Assembly (NCBI GenBank): GCA_016188105.1
Contig: JACPIL010000026.1
Coordinates: 1 to 9,279, forward strand
Source: Candidatus Woesearchaeota archaeon
GTDB lineage: Archaea > Nanobdellota > Nanobdellia > Woesearchaeales > GW2011-AR9
Length of the DNA: 9,279 bases
Direction: 5' to 3'
The notes below the pieces were generated by a model, which did not search any database, was not told the origin of the DNA, and saw only the letters and a list, made by a program, of their open reading frames with translations. Both the position numbers and the translations under genes were made by a program. This document shows positions 5,957 to 9,279 of this stretch, in pieces; position 1 is the stretch's first letter, and each line of letters begins with the position of its first letter.

Positions 5957-6527
5957 CCTCCTCGAAAGAGCATCAAATCTGGCCCCGTACTTACACCGAA
6001 TAGTTGATGAAGCGCTCACCAGGCGCCAAGTGGAAGTATTGCCTGAAACAAAAATATACCTGGTTAGTGTCGCTCAGGATTTTACCAAACCATCATCTGT
6101 AGTCAGTTATGATAAACCGGTAACCTTGGCTTATGGTGATTCCTTACAAGAATCCAATAAAGGAGAAAAAATCCGCAAGCTTATGAATCTAGGTGATCGA
6201 TGTTTAACCTTAGTAAGCTTTTTTCCTGACAGCATTACCAAACGTCAGGGAGAAAGCGGATTAGAATATCATGCCAGGATCGGCTCTTCTGCTTATACTC
6301 AGGTTGGCTCATCTCTTCCAGGAAAACAACCACTCTTTTTTGAGTTAGCCCGGCGATTTTCTGATCTGACTAAAATACTAAGTGACATCTATTCGCCATT
6401 CTCAGATTCTCCGGCTCATCTTGCTGAAATATTACGCCAGTGGGAAGAAACAGGAGATCCGCATGCTTATGCGATCCTTCTTGCTCATGGGATGCTTTCA
6501 CTGGGAGAACTAGATATTCAGAATTGA
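5949..6527 (+). CDS. Uncharacterised soluble protein coupled to the MgtC-like gene
   Basis: A 192-residue protein with no membrane helices or signal peptide. From memory it resembles a widespread uncharacterised bacterial family with the landmarks GD..L..SFFP (here LGDRCLTLVSFFPDS, about 81-95), YH.R.GSSAY (about 106-116), LARRFSDLTKILSDIY (about 133-148) and a C-terminal W..TGD...Y..LL..G (about 165-182). I know of no function for it. No catalytic motif stands out; the profile is mostly helical. The ATG at 5949 overlaps the MgtC-like stop by 8 bases, which fixes the start and suggests co-expression, though not a shared function. Its TGA ends exactly where the convergent gene's stop codon begins. 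Confidence 0.8.
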   Translation: MTDLLERASNLAPYLHRIVDEALTRRQVEVLPETKIYLVSVAQDFTKPSSVVSYDKPVTLAYGDSLQESNKGEKIRKLMNLGDRCLTLVSFFPDSITKRQGESGLEYHARIGSSAYTQVGSSLPGKQPLFFELARRFSDLTKILSDIYSPFSDSPAHLAEILRQWEETGDPHAYAILLAHGMLSLGELDIQN

Positions 6528-6788
6528 TTAATAATACTCAATACCCGCATCATCATCTTTATTTTCTTTTTTCTGGGAAGTTAAGTTTAGAAAAGAACCA
6601 AAATCTGGAGCATTTCCTTTCGTCTCCACTGTTCCTTTTTGATCACCAAACATGCTCATTAAGTTAGTGGTATCAGTATTTGCTGCAGAAACCTGAGAGT
6701 CTTTTTTCTCTAGAATAGAAGTTAGTATCTGCAATATTTTACGAATATCGTCATGAGTGTCAACTTGCGTATCTATAGTAAGTTTCAT
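6528..6788 (-). CDS. Small acidic-tailed protein, DPANN-type hypothetical
   Basis: An 86-residue protein beginning MKLTIDTQVDTHDDIRKILQ. The first 30 or so residues look like a beta strand followed by an amphipathic helix (DIRKILQILTSILEKK). The rest is low-complexity and polar, with a short MFGD motif near 46-49 and an acidic end (DDDAGIEYY). I recall similar small proteins (MKL.IDT..DSH..I) in many DPANN and other archaeal genomes with no known role. The compact head plus disordered acidic tail is compatible with a protein- or nucleic-acid-binding adaptor, but this is a guess. It is the last gene of the minus-strand run, 28 bases after the HExxH gene's stop. Confidence 0.75.
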   Translation of the reverse strand: MKLTIDTQVDTHDDIRKILQILTSILEKKDSQVSAANTDTTNLMSMFGDQKGTVETKGNAPDFGSFLNLTSQKKENKDDDAGIEYY

Positions 6789-6814
6789 CTATCAAGCTCA
6801 TAAAAAGAAATCAA

Positions 6815-6824
6815 GTTTAATAAG
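6815..6824 (-). promoter_or_regulatory. Weak candidate TATA box before the 86-residue gene
   Basis: CTTATTAAAC on the minus strand, overlapping the stop codon of the upstream gene and centred about 31 bases before the ATG at 6788. It could give this small gene its own near-leaderless transcript in addition to read-through from the operon. The match to consensus is only fair. Confidence 0.3.
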
Positions 6825-7794
6825 TTTTTGGCTGGTTTCTGAAATAAACAGCCAGGGCAATGCCCAATGCAAAAGTCAACCCCTCTTCAAATAGAATTTC
6901 TCCATCAACTGCTCTTTCTTTGACATGTATTGCTTCATGTGCATATGCAGCCAGGAAAGCAACTTCTTTTAGGAATCTTTCTGGGTTTTGAATTGAGCCT
7001 GAAGCAATCATGGATTCTAGATGCCCTAGTGTTTCTTTAGGTATGTGTTGCCGCGGATTTTCTAACAGTGAGGTGGTAAGCTTGATGTCTGGCTTTTCTT
7101 TACTGTAATCAGAAATACCTAAAAACCATTTAACCTCTCCATTTGCATCATAAGCGCGGGAAAATAAATGCAAATCCACCGCGAACTGATCGCCAAATAG
7201 AAGCTCATTGACCACAGTGTGCTTTTGATATATTTCACGTTGCTCTTCTGTTAGCGCTTCAACAGGAAGGAAATCATATGATGGGCGGTAATTCAACACT
7301 TCAGATGCTTTTTTAATTCCAGCAGAGGCTAGCAAATTTTTTAATCCATAAGGAATTCCGGCAACTACATTATACCCTAGATTCTGGGCAATTAAATTGG
7401 TGTGTTTTTGATGACCTGGCTCTTCCAAAACCGCTTTCGGACCGTACAGCTCGTAAAAAGCCTGTTTCCAGAGTTCGGGATGGCTAACCTCTGTCTTTTC
7501 AACAAAAAGAATAGATTTCTCCCAGCAATCCGGTGTTCTTACGTCAACCAGAGATTTTATCAGATCAAGTTGATTAAAATTAATTATGATATGAGAAAGA
7601 GCGACATCTAAAGGATATTTTATCACTTGATCACGATCAGGCGTAAGCAGAGAATCAGCGATCTCTCCATTAATTTGATAAGAAAGATAAAGCGGTTTCT
7701 CAATTTTATATTTTATTTTTCGTACAAAAAGCTCTCCTTCAAATGCTTTTTTGGGCTGAAATGCACGATGTTGTGGATGAAGGCCTTTAATCAC
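6817..7794 (-). CDS. HExxH-motif protein, predicted zinc metallopeptidase, partner of a GHKL ATPase
   Basis: A 325-residue protein. The C-terminal part carries HEAIH at 286-290 inside a hydrophobic helix (FLAAYAHEAIHVKE), followed by acidic E303/E304 in FEEGLT that could supply a third zinc ligand. This is the shape of a minimal zincin active site. The region before it (about 200-285) alternates strands and a long helix, as in many putative metallopeptidases. The first 100 residues (GELFVRKIKY, SYQINGEIADS, TPDRD) resemble the continuation of a GHKL-ATPase protein after its nucleotide domain. The start is GTG at 7794, sharing GTGA with the upstream stop; no Met codon occurs until residue 262. 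It may therefore be the second half of an ancestral single protein. Proteolysis is inferred from the motif only. Confidence 0.75.
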   Translation of the reverse strand: MIKGLHPQHRAFQPKKAFEGELFVRKIKYKIEKPLYLSYQINGEIADSLLTPDRDQVIKYPLDVALSHIIINFNQLDLIKSLVDVRTPDCWEKSILFVEKTEVSHPELWKQAFYELYGPKAVLEEPGHQKHTNLIAQNLGYNVVAGIPYGLKNLLASAGIKKASEVLNYRPSYDFLPVEALTEEQREIYQKHTVVNELLFGDQFAVDLHLFSRAYDANGEVKWFLGISDYSKEKPDIKLTTSLLENPRQHIPKETLGHLESMIASGSIQNPERFLKEVAFLAAYAHEAIHVKERAVDGEILFEEGLTFALGIALAVYFRNQPKTY

Positions 7795-8255
7795 TGTTGA
7801 AGTAGCTCTAATTCCTTATTTTCTCCATCAATACGAGTCTTTCTTCTTCTCGGTCTTGCAGACCAATTTTGTGACCTGAATACTATATCTACATTATGCC
7901 GCAAAGCAGCGGCTGAGATCATCTTTAAACCTTCGCCAAATTTACCGCTTTGTGTTTCTCTATCCTTCTTGTTACTATGTCTTAGAACAGTATAGATAGA
8001 ATCATAACCGATACCATTGTCAGAAAACTGAATTCTTTCTACTGGCTTTGTAGGATCATAATTACGAAAATCAACCGAGGTTCCATCCTGAATAAAGACA
8101 ATGTAATAATTTGTGCCTCCACAATCTTCTGGAAAATGATTCTGGACAGCATCAAATGCAATACGTTCTACTCCCCATTTTTCTGCACGGAAATCAAGTG
8201 TAGCCCAGGTTTCCAAAATTGTTTTTTCTAATTTTGTTTCAACAGGTTGGTTCAT
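7791..8255 (-). CDS. GHKL (Bergerat-fold) ATPase domain protein
   Basis: A 154-residue single-domain ATP-binding protein of the Hsp90/gyrase/MutL/histidine-kinase superfamily. The N box is DAVQN at 35-39 with N39 as the likely magnesium ligand. G1 is DNGIG at 79-83, and the ATP lid with G2 is GKFGEGLK at 104-111. A helix (MISAAALRH) and a strand (VDIVFRS) follow, then the frame ends in a basic, polar tail. This is short for a stand-alone GHKL protein, as the last strands of the fold would be expected after residue 130. The downstream HExxH gene begins at the same GTGA, and its first residues could supply them. No histidine-kinase phosphoacceptor helix or topoisomerase features are seen. The ATG at 8255 is fixed by an in-frame stop just upstream. 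Confidence 0.88.
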   Translation of the reverse strand: MNQPVETKLEKTILETWATLDFRAEKWGVERIAFDAVQNHFPEDCGGTNYYIVFIQDGTSVDFRNYDPTKPVERIQFSDNGIGYDSIYTVLRHSNKKDRETQSGKFGEGLKMISAAALRHNVDIVFRSQNWSARPRRRKTRIDGENKELELLQQ

Positions 8256-8292
8256 TCTTCATTCCCATCACATTATACTCTTATTTCTTATG

Positions 8293-8298
8293 TATATA
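8293..8298 (-). promoter_or_regulatory. Candidate TATA box for the GHKL/HExxH pair
   Basis: TATATA (within AGTATATACA) on the minus strand, just after the METTL5 stop codon and centred about 40 bases before the ATG at 8255. Initiation would fall near 8269, leaving a leader of roughly 14 bases with the purine-rich GATGGGA. The 45-base gap after METTL5 is the largest within this minus-strand run, which fits an internal promoter. Confidence 0.4.
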
Positions 8299-8300
8299 CT

Positions 8301-8927
8301 CTATTTTTCCCGTTCCATCCGCCATAAGCCCACATCAATAACCCGCAATGGCTTTTCATGAAAGCTAAATACTGCTTTAATAGGAAATTCATACCTCCAG
8401 ACAGCAGTAATCTTGAATTTAAAATCCTTACAGATCGCTTCAACAAAGCTCTGGGTAGACCATTTATGCATGCTATAAACAACTTGCGCAATAGTAAAGG
8501 CTTTCTCCAAAAACTTCTTGTCGGCATGTTCTTCTTTGGTGCCAAAGGGAGGGTTTTGCACAATTATATCCGCTTCCCCATCAAATAAACTAAAATCATG
8601 AGCTATAAAATCAGCTTTACCAATTTCGTACTCATTTTTCATTTTTTCATAATTTCTTCTGCAGATCTCTAAAACATTCTCATCCTTATCAATAAAAATA
8701 ACCCTTCGAGCCCCCATCAGCAGCAAGCCGATTCCTAAAATTCCAGGACCGCAGCCGGCATCAACAATAGTTTTTCCAGCAACTTCACCTTTCATAGCCA
8801 TATTCCAGACCCATTCTGCTGCAATATTGCTGGGAGTCGGATATTGCTCCAGATGAAGAGCAGGCTTTTCAAAACTTTGCAATGTACTTAGAACAACTTC
8901 AAGGTCTCGTTTAGATCTTATCGACAT
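8301..8927 (-). CDS. METTL5-family N6-adenine rRNA methyltransferase
   Basis: A 208-residue class I SAM-dependent methyltransferase. In order: LEQYPTP at 26-32 (typical METTL5 opening), SAM motif VDAGCGPGILGIG at 55-67, the motif II acid D80 in FIDKD, the catalytic QNPPFG (NPPF at 125-128) typical of N6-adenine methylases, then HADKKFL at 134-140, VYSMHK at 150-155, and FPI plus FSFH at 181-190. The HAD..FL and YSMHK signatures mark METTL5 rather than HemK/PrmC. Human METTL5 makes m6A in 18S rRNA helix 44 near the decoding centre. The archaeal homologue is expected to modify 16S rRNA, which is inference for this protein. The ATG at 8927 overlaps the upstream gene's end by 10 bases, so the two are likely co-translated. 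No Trm112-like partner is seen in the window. Confidence 0.93.
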   Translation of the reverse strand: MSIRSKRDLEVVLSTLQSFEKPALHLEQYPTPSNIAAEWVWNMAMKGEVAGKTIVDAGCGPGILGIGLLLMGARRVIFIDKDENVLEICRRNYEKMKNEYEIGKADFIAHDFSLFDGEADIIVQNPPFGTKEEHADKKFLEKAFTIAQVVYSMHKWSTQSFVEAICKDFKFKITAVWRYEFPIKAVFSFHEKPLRVIDVGLWRMEREK

Positions 8928-9279
8928 GGGCTGGACTGCTGTTGCTTGAGAAGCATATTATAAAGATCATCTGCTGGGGGCAAGGAAAGCATCTCTGATG
9001 GAGAGGTCCGGTAAATTTTATTTCTACCTGAAGGAAAGAAATGGGTAAACAACATTATTTGTACATCCAATAATCCTTCTTCATATGCAAGTTCTGCCAG
9101 TTTTTTTGCCATGGCCTTAGGATGTTCAATAAGTTCTGATTCCAACTTATTATCATGGATTCTAGGCCCAAATTTTACTGTTCCGTTGCCTTGTTCATCT
9201 CGTTCGTAATAAACCCATTTTCCTGGCTTAAATGTATAAGAAAGAAGCCTCTCGCCTTCTCTTTTTCCTACATATCTTA
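8918..9279 (-). CDS. Unknown protein, N-terminus beyond the window edge
   Basis: The frame is open from the right window edge to a TAA at 8920-8918, giving 119 residues plus a stop codon, with no in-frame ATG near the edge, so the true start lies outside. The visible part begins RYVGKREGERLLSY, then FKPGKWVYYERDEQGNG and VKFGPRIHD. This reads like a strand-rich segment with aromatic and basic residues. A helical region (about LIEHPKAMAKKLAELAYEEGLL), then MLFTHFFPSGRNKIYRTSP and a Gln-rich tail follow. I do not recognise the family. Its end overlaps the METTL5 start by 10 bases, so it is probably in the same operon. A TTG at 9145 could be read as a start, but the coherent coding sequence upstream argues against it. 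Confidence 0.75.
   Translation of the reverse strand, partial: RYVGKREGERLLSYTFKPGKWVYYERDEQGNGTVKFGPRIHDNKLESELIEHPKAMAKKLAELAYEEGLLDVQIMLFTHFFPSGRNKIYRTSPSEMLSLPPADDLYNMLLKQQQSSPCR

Noticed and set aside
8288..8563. Minus-strand frame of 91 codons overlapping the methyltransferase
   Set aside because: It lies in another frame of the METTL5-like gene, which has all expected motifs; the alternative translation has none.
8301..8927. HemK/PrmC glutamine methyltransferase
   Set aside because: NPPF is followed by HADKKFL and VYSMHK, and LEQYPTP precedes the SAM motif, which fit METTL5 rather than PrmC.
9143..9145. TTG as start of the right-edge gene
   Set aside because: The same frame stays open to the window edge with protein-like composition (FKPGKWVYYERDEQGNG), so the gene is better read as truncated by the edge.
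1..9279. CRISPR array, insertion sequence, tRNA or att-site
   Set aside because: No regularly spaced direct repeats, transposase motifs, terminal inverted repeats or cloverleaf sequences were seen, though a by-eye scan could miss a weak tRNA.

Overview
The window looks like archaeal chromosome, A+T-rich and tightly packed. The evidence is an archaeal/eukaryotic-type ATP-dependent DNA ligase, a METTL5-family adenine methyltransferase, and TATA boxes placed about 24-29 bases before several start codons, so that transcripts would begin at or next to the AUG (leaderless). Small intergenic gaps and short overlaps, plus a small acidic-tailed protein of a type I associate with DPANN genomes, make a Woesearchaeota/Pacearchaeota-like origin my best guess. 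The lineage is an inference, not proven by the sequence. No tRNA, rRNA, CRISPR array, insertion sequence or convincing terminator was seen. The longest stretch without a gene is the 88-base divergent promoter region at 1605-1692.

Layout. On the minus strand, 1-1604 holds a DNA ligase that loses its C-terminus at the window edge. It is transcribed divergently from a plus-strand run. That run begins with a Hanks-type protein kinase (1693-2595). Next come a small membrane protein (2644-2976), an Fe(II)/2-oxoglutarate oxygenase (2963-3580) and a metal-dead oxygenase-fold protein (3573-4139). It ends with an AlaE-like membrane protein (4187-4705), an MgtC/SapB-DUF4010 membrane protein (4763-5956) and an uncharacterised soluble protein (5949-6527). 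At 6527/6528 the plus run meets a minus-strand run with no spacer. Reading from the right edge, that second run is a partial unknown gene (8918-9279), a METTL5-like methyltransferase (8301-8927), a GHKL ATPase domain protein (7791-8255), an HExxH protein (6817-7794) and an 86-residue small protein (6528-6788).

The most interesting locus is 2963-4139. The two overlapping genes correspond, in order, to the catalytic N-terminal and non-catalytic C-terminal double-stranded beta-helix domains of eukaryotic OGFOD1/Tpa1, the prolyl hydroxylase of ribosomal protein uS12. Here the enzyme appears as two polypeptides split at the domain junction. The first keeps the HxD...H iron triad and the 2-oxoglutarate arginine, while the second has lost the iron ligands. 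If they assemble, this would be a two-subunit archaeal OGFOD1. The second notable locus is 6817-8255, where a GHKL ATPase domain is translationally coupled (GTGA overlap) to a predicted HExxH metallopeptidase.

Working together: METTL5 and OGFOD1 both act at the ribosomal decoding centre in eukaryotes, so this window may hold two independent decoding-centre modifiers. The kinase, the two transporter-like proteins and the ligase show no clear functional tie to them beyond proximity.
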